Part shown: piece after piece, positions 33,812 to 41,828 of the stretch
Position numbering within the stretch: position 1 is the stretch's first letter
Layout: each line of letters begins with the position of its first letter
Assembly: GCA_017632345.1 (NCBI GenBank)
Contig: JAGBRL010000070.1
Coordinates: 17,036 to 81,035 of the forward strand
Source of the DNA: Paludibacteraceae bacterium
Lineage (GTDB): Bacteria; Bacteroidota; Bacteroidia; Bacteroidales; Paludibacteraceae
Reading direction: 5' to 3'
DNA: 64,000 nucleotides
The notes under the pieces: generated by a model
Database searches by the model: none
Told to the model about the DNA's origin: nothing
Seen by the model: the letters and a program-made list of their open reading frames with translations, nothing else
Made by a program: the position numbers and the translations under genes

Positions 33812-35521
33812 ATGAATAAAAAAATACGCAGATTAGCCTTTCTTATATGTATGTCAATCGTCGGCTCAGCCTTTGCCGCGGAACCGGAGGTGGCGTCTCC
33901 TGTCGATCCGGTCACAACGCTTAGCGGCAGTTACGCCGAAATGCGGCGCAACCACTTTCACGGAGGACTTGACTTCAGAACCGGAGGACAGGTGAACTGG
34001 CCAATATACTCGCTCAAAGACGGCTACATTTCTCACATATCCATAAGTTCAAGAAGCTACGGAGAAATGGCTATTGTCGTGCATCCGGACGGGCACTCTA
34101 CCCTATACGCGCACCTGAACTGCTTTGTGGACTCCATAGAGGCCATTGTGAGAAAACACCAGTACGAACAGCAAAAATACGAGGTGGAAGTGGACTTCGC
34201 TCCCGGCGAAATTCCGCTGAAGAAGGGGCAGCAGTTCGCATGGTCTGGAAATACCGGCTCCTCCGGAGGCCCGCACCTGCACTTCGAACTCAGAGACACG
34301 GAAAAAAACACTCAGATAAACCCTTTCATGTACAACCATATTTTCAAGTTCGAAGACCGCCGCAGGCCTGTGATATGGGGCGTGAAACTGAGCGGAATTG
34401 ACGGGAAGGGCACTGTGTTAGGAAGCAAGGCGAGAAAGTTCTCCACAACTCGCAGAAATAACAAAAAGACGCTGAACAACGGACACATTTCTGTGTGGGG
34501 CGAAATCGGAATCGCAATAAAGTCGAACGACTACATGACCGGAACGGGATTCACATACTCGCCTCGTATCATGAAACTTTACATAGACTCCGCTCTTGTG
34601 TCGCAAGTACACATCAAAGACATAAAGATTAGCGACACCCGCGCTCTGAACAGCTTCATTGACTTCGCCCAGCAACAGACCACCGGCGAGTTCTTCATGA
34701 AGTTCAATAAAGAGAAAAACAACCCGCTAACCATATACGACTCCATTGTCGGAAACGGGACGTTCAACTTCAACGAGGAGCGAGAATACAAAGTGAAATG
34801 TGAAGTGTTCGACGACTTTGGCCTGAAGGACGAAGTCTGCTTCAGTCTGTTCGGAGAAAAGCGCGACTTGCCTCCGGCTTCTGCACCGTCGCCAGACTTG
34901 ATCGACTGCAAAAAGGGCGGTTTCTTCGAAAAGGAGGATTTCCTCATGTACTTCCCAAACAACGCGCTTTACACAGACTTCGAGCCTAACTATACAAAAA
35001 GGCATGCGCCTTCGGCTCGTTATTTTTCAGACATCCACACTATCGGAAGCAAAGAGACGCCGCTGCACACAATGTGCGACATCTCTATCAAGATAAAGAA
35101 CGACACGCTTAAAGACAAGAACAAATATGTCGTGGCAACAATAAACCCTAACGGCACTGTCGGGCGAACCATTGCAGCAAATTACGTTGACGGATTTATG
35201 GTCGGGAAGACAAGGTTGCTCGGATCCTACGCGATAGTCACAGACAACACAAAGCCGCACATAGGGGCGCTGCACACAAAAAAGCTAACCGCGAACCCTC
35301 GCATTGTGCTGAAGATATATGACGGACTGTCCGGAATAGCAAGCTACAACGGCTACATAGACGGACGATGGGTGCTCTTTGAATACGACGCAAAAACTCA
35401 AACCGTATTCTGCAACCTGCGAGAACTGAATATCGAACGCAACAAACAGCACGAATTCAAATTCGTGGTGAAGGACAAATGCGGCAACGAGACTGTGTTC
35501 TCTCGAAACATTTTTTACTAA
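33812..35521 (+). CDS. M23 (LytM-type) metallopeptidase
   Basis: 569 residues. Signal peptide (RRLAFLICMSIVGSAFA). The peptidase domain is unusually close to the N-terminus (residues about 30-175) with zinc ligands His50 and Asp54 in 'HFHGGLDF', His101 in 'LYAHLN' and His155/His157 in 'GPHLHFEL'; all catalytic residues are present. M23 enzymes cut peptidoglycan cross-bridges. The remaining 390 residues are beta-rich without a domain I can name; they include a stretch 'YDGLSGIASYNGYIDGRWVLFEYD' that looks like an Ig-like unit. Expected in the periplasm. The C69-type gene starts 58 bases later. Confidence 0.9.
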   Translation: MNKKIRRLAFLICMSIVGSAFAAEPEVASPVDPVTTLSGSYAEMRRNHFHGGLDFRTGGQVNWPIYSLKDGYISHISISSRSYGEMAIVVHPDGHSTLYAHLNCFVDSIEAIVRKHQYEQQKYEVEVDFAPGEIPLKKGQQFAWSGNTGSSGGPHLHFELRDTEKNTQINPFMYNHIFKFEDRRRPVIWGVKLSGIDGKGTVLGSKARKFSTTRRNNKKTLNNGHISVWGEIGIAIKSNDYMTGTGFTYSPRIMKLYIDSALVSQVHIKDIKISDTRALNSFIDFAQQQTTGEFFMKFNKEKNNPLTIYDSIVGNGTFNFNEEREYKVKCEVFDDFGLKDEVCFSLFGEKRDLPPASAPSPDLIDCKKGGFFEKEDFLMYFPNNALYTDFEPNYTKRHAPSARYFSDIHTIGSKETPLHTMCDISIKIKNDTLKDKNKYVVATINPNGTVGRTIAANYVDGFMVGKTRLLGSYAIVTDNTKPHIGALHTKKLTANPRIVLKIYDGLSGIASYNGYIDGRWVLFEYDAKTQTVFCNLRELNIERNKQHEFKFVVKDKCGNETVFSRNIFY

Positions 35522-35578
35522 TATTTGTTTCTAAAAATAAAGATAAGCGATATCAAACACTTTCGAAAAAACAAAAAA

Positions 35579-37219
35579 ATGGACTTAAAAAAATTTGCTC
35601 TATACATTACTCTGTCGGCAATAACAATCGCCAACACATTTGCAGGGACTAACATACTTGTAGGCAAAAGCAGCTCGGTTGACGGCTCCACGTTCTGCAC
35701 CTACTCGGCAGACTCGTACTACTTGTACGGAGAGCTGAGCCACTACCCTGCGTCAGAGTATTCAAAATACACCATGCTCGACATATACGGCTGGGACACT
35801 CGCAAATACCAAGGCAAGATAAAGCAAGTGCCGTTCACCTACGCCGTATTAGGCAACATGAACGAGCACCAAGTGTGCATAACAGAATCTACATTCGGCG
35901 GAAGAAAAGAGCTGATAGACTCAACCGGGATACTCGACTACGGCAACCTCATCACCATAACACTGCAGCGTTCAAAAACGGCGAAGGAGGCACTGCAGAC
36001 CATGACAGAGCTTGTAGAAGAGTACGGCTACTGCAGTTCGGGCGAAACATTCACAATTGCAGACCCTAACGAGATATGGATAATGGAGATGATAGGCAAA
36101 GGTCCGGACATAAAAGGAGCCGTCTGGGTGGCGGTGAAAATACCGGACGACTGTATCAGCGCTCACGCCAATCACTCCAGAATAACAACCTTCCCTCTAA
36201 ACGACAGGGCCAACTGCATGTATTCTAAAGATGTAATCTCTTTTGCAAAAGAGATGGGATACTACTAAGGGAAAAACAGAGACTTCAGTTTCTCAGACGC
36301 ATACGACCCGATGTCTTTCACCGCGCGCAGGTTCTGCGACTCTCGCGTGTGGAGCGTGTTCCGCAAACTTGCCCCCGACATGGACAAATACGCAGACTAC
36401 ATACTAGGCAAGTCCGACGAGCGCCTGCCGCTTTACGTGAAGCCGGAAAAAAAGATTTCCATGCAGGAGCTAAAAAACTTGATGCGCGACCATTTCGAAG
36501 ACACTCCGTTGTCCATGACAAAAGACCCCGGAGCAGAGCCGTTTGACGCGGCATTCCGTTACGCTCCGCGCGAATGGACTATCGACGGAGCGACCTATTT
36601 CAACGAGAACCCCATCGCAGGCCCGCAAAACGCATTCTCATTCGTGGCCCAGATGCGCAACTGGCTGCCTAACATGGTTGGCGGCGTGTTATGGTTCGGC
36701 GTGGACGACGCGACATTCACCGTTTATGTGCCAATATACTGCGGCACAACAGAAATACCGGAATGCTTCAGAGCCGGCAACGGCAGCCTGCTGAAATTCT
36801 CTTGGACCTCAGCATACTGGGTTTTCAACTGGGTCTCAAATATGGCATACGCCAAGTATAACTACATGAGCGAAGATATTAAAAAGGTACAGCAAGAGCT
36901 AGAGAAGAAATTCGAAGACAACTACGAAGTAATCGAAGTTGCGGCAAAATCTCTATACACAAAATCTCCTGAATACGCAAGCCGGTTTCTTACGGAATAC
37001 TCCACAAACCAGTCTCTTATCGTAATCGAGCAATGGAAAGCTTTGGGCGAGTTCCTTATGGTAAAATATACCGACGGAAACATTAAACAAGAACGCAAAG
37101 GCAAATTTATAGACAACGGCTGGGGCGTTCCTGAAAACATCCAAAGGCCAGGATATTCAGAATGGTTTTACCGCCAAATCATAAACGAAACGGGCAACAA
37201 ATACAAGATGCCTGAATAA
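35579..37219 (+). pseudogene. C69-family dipeptidase, interrupted by an in-frame stop and lacking the catalytic Cys
   Basis: The frame from ATG 35579 gives 229 residues up to TAA 36266-36268, then continues open in the same frame to 37219, for about 546 codons, the length usual for C69 (PepD-like) dipeptidases of Bacteroidetes. The two parts join without a shift ('FAKEMGYY', stop, 'GKNRDFSFSDAYDPMSF'). C69 enzymes are N-terminal nucleophile hydrolases: after the signal peptide the family reads 'CTxxxVGKxAsxDGST'. Here it reads 'GTNILVGKSSSVDGST', so the nucleophile Cys is Gly (codon 35645-35647). Both changes point to loss of function. Signal peptide is present. A sequence error could explain the stop but not the Gly. 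Confidence 0.78.
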
Positions 37220-37264
37220 AAATTTGCGTTTGCAAATTTCATGTTCTGAAAAGTACAGAAAAAA

Positions 37265-37300
37265 GGCGAATGGGCTCTTATTCATTCGCCATACTTTTAT
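37265..37300 (+). terminator. Terminator of the C69-type gene
   Basis: GGCGAATG (37265-37272) and CATTCGCC (37283-37290) form an 8-bp stem with a 10-base loop and a modest T-rich tail. Confidence 0.65.
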
Positions 37301-37331
37301 TCAACATCACAAACAGAATATCGCAAAACCT

Positions 37332-37619
37332 CCACTTTTAAGGAATACAATCCTTAAAATATGCCACTTTTGAGGATTTAACTCCGTAAAATCAGCCACT
37401 TTTGAGGAATACAATCCTTAAAATACGCTACTTTTAAGGATTCAACTCCGTAAAATCAGCCACTTTTGAGGAATACAATCCTTAAAATATGTCACTTTTA
37501 AGGATTCAACTCCGTAAAATCAGCTACTTTTAAGGAATACAATCCTTAAAATATGCCACTTTTGAGGATTTAACTCCGCAAAATTAGCCACTTTTAAGGA
37601 ATACACTCCTTAAAAACGG
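37332..37619. repeat. Tandem array of nine 32-bp dyad repeats, two alternating types
   Basis: Nine units of exactly 32 bp with no spacers, starting at 37332, 37364, 37396, 37428, 37460, 37492, 37524, 37556 and 37588. Odd units (type A) contain the dyad TTTTRAGGA, six bases, TCCTTAAAA. Even units (type B) contain TTTTRAGGA, six bases, TCCGTAAAA with one mismatch in the arms. The true period is thus 64 bp in A-B pairs. The last unit differs most. 32 bp is three helical turns, so all dyads would face the same side of the DNA. The array stops eight bases before the -33 element of the AAA/DUF4143 gene. Confidence 0.92.
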
Positions 37620-37626
37620 CAAAATA

Positions 37627-37658
37627 TTTGGAATGCAACACAAAAAAACATACCTTTG
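37627..37658 (+). promoter_or_regulatory. Near-consensus promoter of the AAA/DUF4143 gene
   Basis: TTTG (37627-37630), exactly 20 bases, then TACCTTTG (37651-37658), both perfect matches. Leader about 20 bases. This is the best promoter in the window. Confidence 0.75.
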
Positions 37659-37683
37659 TCACACAAAATAAAAAAACAAACTT

Positions 37684-38832
37684 ATGATAAACCGAATACT
37701 AGCAGACAACATAAAAAAACAGCTTTTCCAATCAAAAGCAATAATACTAATGGGTTGCCGCCAAATAGGCAAGACCACACTATTAGAAAAACTGTTCAAA
37801 AACGACGAAGCCACACTTTGGCTTAACGGCGACGACTTTGACGTGCGCGCGATGTTCGACAAACCATCAGCCGACAGGCTAAGAAGCCTGATAGGAAACA
37901 AAAAAGTCATCATTATAGACGAAGCGCAACGCATAACAGACATCGGCGTAAAACTAAAGCTCATAACAGACCAAATAAAAGACGTGCAGTTAATAGCAAC
38001 CGGAAGTTCCTCTTTCGACCTGAGCAACGAAATAAACGAACCGTTAACAGGCCGCAAAAGAGAATTTCAGCTATACCCTTTGTCTTTTGCGGAAATGGTC
38101 GGGCACCACGGGCTGCTCACAGAAAAAAGGCTGCTGCCGCACAGGCTGATATACGGATACTACCCCGCCGTTGTCACTGCAAATGGCGACGAAAAGGTAA
38201 CGCTTAAGGAACTGGCTGACAGCTATCTATACAAAGACATCCTAAGATTCGGGATAATAAAAAAGTCCGAAAAGATAACAAAACTGCTTCAAGCCCTGGC
38301 TTATCAGATAGGCTCTCAAGTATCATACAACGAACTTGCGCAGCTTGTGGGCATAGACTCAAAAACAGTAGAGTCTTACATAACGATTTTAGAAAAATCG
38401 TACATAATATTCCGCCTGAACTGCTTCAGCAGAAATCTCATAAACGAGCTGAAGAGCACCCGTAAAATATATTTTTACGACAACGGAATACGCAATGCCC
38501 TCATCGCCAACTTCGCGCAGCCGGAAATGCGCGCCGACATGGGCTGCTTATGGGAGAACTTCATCATCAGCGAAAGGATAAAACGCAACACATACCAGAA
38601 CGTATGGGCGAACAAATACTTCTGGAGGACAAAATACCAGCAAGAGATTGACTATATTGAAGAGAGCGACGGCAAACTTTACGCTTACGAATTCAAATAC
38701 AACACAAACAAAAAAGTCAATATGCCAAAATCGTTTTCCGAATCATACCCGGACGCAACGTTTCAGATCATAACGCCAGACAACATCGAAGATTTCGTGC
38801 TGCAGGCAACCCCACAAGACCCAGCTGTCTAA
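37684..38832 (+). CDS. AAA_14/DUF4143 ATP-binding protein
   Basis: 382 residues. Walker A is 'MGCRQIGKTTLLEKLF' (Lys30, Thr31), Walker B 'KVIIIDEAQRI' (Asp79, Glu80), then a sensor-like 'IATGSSSFDLSNEINEPLTGRKREFQLYPLSFAEM' typical of AAA_14. A winged-helix region ('YNELAQLVGIDSKTVESYITILEKSYIIFRL') follows. The C-terminal DUF4143 region has a PD-(D/E)XK nuclease-like pattern: 'FWRTKYQQEIDYIEESDGKLYAYEFKYN' (E-x-D and E-x-K). The family is found in many copies in gut Bacteroidales; its role is unknown, with proposals linking it to DNA or mobile elements. Here it sits behind the dyad array and its own strong promoter, and ends in a terminator. Confidence 0.88.
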   Translation: MINRILADNIKKQLFQSKAIILMGCRQIGKTTLLEKLFKNDEATLWLNGDDFDVRAMFDKPSADRLRSLIGNKKVIIIDEAQRITDIGVKLKLITDQIKDVQLIATGSSSFDLSNEINEPLTGRKREFQLYPLSFAEMVGHHGLLTEKRLLPHRLIYGYYPAVVTANGDEKVTLKELADSYLYKDILRFGIIKKSEKITKLLQALAYQIGSQVSYNELAQLVGIDSKTVESYITILEKSYIIFRLNCFSRNLINELKSTRKIYFYDNGIRNALIANFAQPEMRADMGCLWENFIISERIKRNTYQNVWANKYFWRTKYQQEIDYIEESDGKLYAYEFKYNTNKKVNMPKSFSESYPDATFQIITPDNIEDFVLQATPQDPAV

Positions 38833-38858
38833 TTCACAGCTCAGGCTCACAAAACCGA

Positions 38859-38895
38859 TAAAAAAGGCGCTCCACACAGAGCGCCTTGCTTTTTC
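38859..38895. terminator. Bidirectional terminator between the AAA gene and the FadL gene
   Basis: A 9-bp stem (38864-38872 with 38879-38887) and a 6-base loop, with T-runs on both strands (CTTTTT on plus; six T on minus). Confidence 0.87.
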
Positions 38896-38907
38896 CGTCT
38901 GCAAAAA

Positions 38908-40398
38908 TCAGAACTTATAATTAACACCAAGAGCAAACGCAAAATTAGAACGGCTATAAGTGTCGCTGCCGTCTATTCCCAATCCTGCATAATCGTCAAC
39001 CTTCTTAGTTCTGTCTTCATAATCAGTAAAGAAACCTGCGAGGTCAAAATTCAGATGGTCATTAAGAGTATATCTCAAACCAAGGCCGAAATTATTGTTG
39101 CTCTGATTGAAGTTCAAGTCAGTCAGATAACCGTCAGACAAGCTGTACTGAGTTCTCAAATAACTCGCGCTCACAAGGAACGACTTGCATATATTCCACT
39201 CAACAGCAGCCGCATACTCCTTAGTGCCATGGTCTATTCTGTTCTGAGCGCCATTAGACAACTCAGCATCTTTGTCAAAATAATAACGATAACCAAGACA
39301 CAAAGTCCAATTATCCACAAAATTATAGTTCACGCCCAAAGCCCAAAGAGCAGGCACGTCAGAGCGAGACTTCTTTCCGTCAGGGAACATTCCGGTACCG
39401 TCAACCTCAGTTTCGTTTTCCAGTTCGATCTTAGTAGCGAACTCGTAACGAGAACCAATATTAAGTCTCCAGAACTTAAAGTCAACACCAAAGATAGGAG
39501 CGACGCCCACCCCGGTCTGCTTGCACTCAACCTCTTTATCACCAGCAGCCTTTGCGCTATTTTCCATCTCTGTCGCAGCACCTCTTGCCTGAGCGGCCGC
39601 CGCAGCGTATGTAGCCGACTTAGTCTCGTCGCCAGCATCTTTATACTGTTTAGCCGCAGCCTCAGCCTGCGCCGCCTGTACGTTAAGAGTTTCCGCCATC
39701 TGATTAAAGAAATCAGGAGCAGCGACCATCTGTCCGCCAGCAGCCTGCGGATTAATCTTTATATCACGTATATACCCCTCATATCTGTTAAGCGCATAGC
39801 TCACACGAGCGCCGGCCGAAGCCGAGAAGAAATCCGCAAACTTGTACGAAAAACCTAAAGTTGTTCCGACAATATACTGAGACCCCTCCATGCTGCACTC
39901 CACAGAATATTTGTCTGCCGCAAGCATAGACATAGCCGGGCTTTGAGCCGCAGCCGCAGTAAGTTTCAGCGGAATGTTGGACACCTGAGACTCAAAAGAA
40001 GGAAGACCATTATCATAAGTAGCCTTTCCGCCACCGCCAGAGACTGCAACATTCAAAGATAGAGCCCAGTCCTTCTTTTTATAAACAGCCTGCAAACTTG
40101 GCACAAACGGAGCAACCGCCTTGCCTTCAAACTTCTTAGGCTCATTGCCGAAGCCCAGATAACTACTTTCTATGTTTCTTTCTTGAAATGCGGACTGAGC
40201 AGAAAACGAGATGTAGAAGCCATCCTCCATAAATCCCAAACCAGCCGGATTACTGTAAGCCGCATCCATTTCTGTCGAAGCCTCGCGCGCAAAATTGCGC
40301 TGATACGCAGCATGTTGATTCGTGTTAGTGGCTATGCCTCCCGCATAACTCACTGCTGAAGCCGCCATCGCGGCAATCGTAAAAAATACTTTTTTCAT
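38908..40398 (-). CDS. OmpP1/FadL/TodX-family outer-membrane transporter
   Basis: 496 residues. Signal peptide (KKVFFTIAAMAASAVSYAGG). Family marks: 'ASTEMDAAYSNPAGLGFMEDGFYISFSAQ' (the conserved NPAG motif in the N-terminal hatch), and strands with C-terminal 'NFAFALGVNYKF' ending in Phe, as expected for Bam-dependent barrels. FadL proteins carry long-chain fatty acids or other hydrophobic compounds across the outer membrane. Residues about 232-290 form an Ala-rich insertion ('LNVQAAQAEAAAKQYKDAG', 'AAAAAQARGAATEMENSAKAAG') that is probably a helical coiled coil and not normal for the family. A -7 box lies at 40463-40470. Confidence 0.88.
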   Translation of the reverse strand: MKKVFFTIAAMAASAVSYAGGIATNTNQHAAYQRNFAREASTEMDAAYSNPAGLGFMEDGFYISFSAQSAFQERNIESSYLGFGNEPKKFEGKAVAPFVPSLQAVYKKKDWALSLNVAVSGGGGKATYDNGLPSFESQVSNIPLKLTAAAAQSPAMSMLAADKYSVECSMEGSQYIVGTTLGFSYKFADFFSASAGARVSYALNRYEGYIRDIKINPQAAGGQMVAAPDFFNQMAETLNVQAAQAEAAAKQYKDAGDETKSATYAAAAAQARGAATEMENSAKAAGDKEVECKQTGVGVAPIFGVDFKFWRLNIGSRYEFATKIELENETEVDGTGMFPDGKKSRSDVPALWALGVNYNFVDNWTLCLGYRYYFDKDAELSNGAQNRIDHGTKEYAAAVEWNICKSFLVSASYLRTQYSLSDGYLTDLNFNQSNNNFGLGLRYTLNDHLNFDLAGFFTDYEDRTKKVDDYAGLGIDGSDTYSRSNFAFALGVNYKF

Positions 40399-40462
40399 TT
40401 AATTTATATTTCAAAGCCGCACGATGCCAAAGCACCATGCAAACCTCTTGTAAAAAACACTG

Positions 40463-40470
40463 CAAAAATA
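40463..40470 (-). promoter_or_regulatory. -7 box of the FadL-family gene
   Basis: TATTTTTG on the minus strand, 65 bases before the start codon; no -33 match at 19-21 bases. Confidence 0.45.
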
Positions 40471-40983
40471 GTTGTGTTTGTCCAAATAATAAAGTATTCA
40501 CAAAAAAACTTCCGTTATGACCACAAAATTCAACCAAAGAACACAAACATCGGAAGATAACGAGAAAAAAACTATTTCGCACACAAGATTCCCAACAAAG
40601 AAACAAACCGTCGGGACAACCAGACGAGAAGCAAGGTTCAAAGAAGAACCGCGCAAAAAACGCAAAAAAAGTTCCAACCGCTTGTCTTTTTGCCTTTTAA
40701 ATCATATATTTGTCAACAATATAGGCATCGTTTATAAATTTACATCTTTCAAAAGTCAGGCTAATGCAAGGACTTTGACACGTAAACTAATGGATTTTGC
40801 CTATGATTTTAAGTTTTGTTTTCTGATATCGAAAAGAATCTAATTCAAGACAAACTCCATAAATCAGGCCGAAATGATTCTGAAGAGCATTTTTATGGAA
40901 GTTGTCTTCAAGTTCTCTCTGCAGTTTGTCTTTGCATAGCACACAAGAGAACACGGCGTCTGAAAACTTGATTTTCTGAAACC

Positions 40984-40991
40984 TAATATTG
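40984..40991 (+). promoter_or_regulatory. -7-like box abutting the TetR start codon
   Basis: TAATATTG, one mismatch from TAnnTTTG, ends eight bases before ATG 40999; it would give a leaderless mRNA. Less certain than the similar cases at 17338 and 21278. Confidence 0.3.
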
Positions 40992-40998
40992 CGCACAA

Positions 40999-41595
40999 AT
41001 GAAAACTACAAAAAGTGAAATAATAAGAAAAGCCGCCGGGCTGTTTGTCCACAACGGTTATCACGGAACTTCGCTTAACGACATAAGCGAGGCGGTAGGC
41101 ATAAAAAAAGCCGGCCTGTTCTTCCATTTCAAGAACAAAGAGGACCTGTACAAAGCTGTGCTGGAGCAGTACGTAACATCAATACCGTCGCCAAACATAC
41201 TTTTCGAGGAGAACATGCACTGTTCTCTGACCGAGTTCATAGAAGTCTTTTCAAACAAAAAGACATACTTCCTGAACACGATGAAAGACGTTATAGAGAA
41301 GGAGGAGATAAACTTCTCCCAAGCTATGTCCTTCCTTTTGGAAAGCGGCAGACTGGACAGCTCTTGCCACGAAGCCATCAAGAACTTCGACAAGGAGATG
41401 CTGGAGGTTTGGAAGATAATCGTGCTGAAATCACAACAATCAGAAGAGACAACAAACAAATACCCTGCAGAACAGATCGCCAACATCATATACATGGCGT
41501 ACAAAGGGCATCTTATGAGCAAAGCTTTCGGCACGGTGGACCCTGACAAAAGCAAGGAACTACTGGAAAAGGCATACGCCTTGTTCAAAAAATAG
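40999..41595 (+). CDS. TetR family transcriptional regulator
   Basis: 198 residues. Residues 5-52 form the TetR DNA-binding domain: 'SEIIRKAAGLFVHNGYHGTSLNDISEAVGIKKAGLFFHFKNKEDLYKAVLEQY', a close match to the family's helix-turn-helix. The C-terminal ligand domain is helical and unspecific in sequence. TetR proteins usually repress a neighbouring gene; the divergent FadL-family gene 600 bp away is the only candidate in view, since the gene itself ends in a terminator. Ligand unknown. Confidence 0.88.
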   Translation: MKTTKSEIIRKAAGLFVHNGYHGTSLNDISEAVGIKKAGLFFHFKNKEDLYKAVLEQYVTSIPSPNILFEENMHCSLTEFIEVFSNKKTYFLNTMKDVIEKEEINFSQAMSFLLESGRLDSSCHEAIKNFDKEMLEVWKIIVLKSQQSEETTNKYPAEQIANIIYMAYKGHLMSKAFGTVDPDKSKELLEKAYALFKK

Positions 41596-41625
41596 AGAAT
41601 CTTAATGTAACAAGACACAAGAAGC

Positions 41626-41675
41626 AAAGTGCAACAAACCAGGACATAAACAGACCTTTCGTTGCACTTTTCTTA
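41626..41675 (+). terminator. Terminator of the TetR gene
   Basis: A 10-bp perfect stem, AAAGTGCAAC (41626-41635) with GTTGCACTTT (41661-41670), around a 25-base loop, followed by TCTTAATTT. Confidence 0.65.
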
Positions 41676-41746
41676 ATTTGCTTGAAGAACACTCGCCACA
41701 AAAATCAAGCTCCAAACAAAGAAATTTTAAATCTTCCCCTCTAAAA

Positions 41747-41778
41747 ATTGTATATTAAGAAAAAAAAAGGCAAATTTG
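41747..41778 (+). promoter_or_regulatory. Promoter of the PPi-phosphofructokinase gene
   Basis: ATTG (41747-41750), exactly 20 bases, then CAAATTTG (41771-41778); each element has one mismatch. Leader about 45 bases. Confidence 0.5.
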
Positions 41779-41828
41779 CAGATGTTTTTTGACGAAATTT
41801 ATCATTAACAATTTAAAATATTAGTACA

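Larger units (their letters stand above)
37220..37683. other. 464-bp intergenic region with terminator, dyad repeat array and promoter
   Basis: After the C69 terminator comes an array of nine 32-bp repeats (37332-37619), then a strong promoter (37627-37658) of the AAA/DUF4143 gene. No protein gene is supported: stop codons interrupt every frame of the array. Confidence 0.8.
40399..40998. other. 600-bp intergenic region between FadL and TetR genes
   Basis: Contains the FadL -7 box (TATTTTTG on minus, 40470-40463), a TTTG (40709-40712) with TAAATTTA (40735-40742) 22 bases later on the plus strand, and TAATATTG (40984-40991) next to the TetR start. A 108-codon frame at 40517-40843 is AT-rich, basic and unlike a protein, so it is not annotated. 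No terminator follows the plus-strand promoter-like element before the TetR gene. Confidence 0.45.

Noticed and set aside
37332..37619. CRISPR array
   Set aside because: The units are directly joined with no unique spacers, alternate between two types, and no cas gene is nearby.
40517..40843. 108-codon ORF between the FadL and TetR genes
   Set aside because: Lys/Arg/Thr-rich translation of AT-rich DNA with no domain, start context or terminator.
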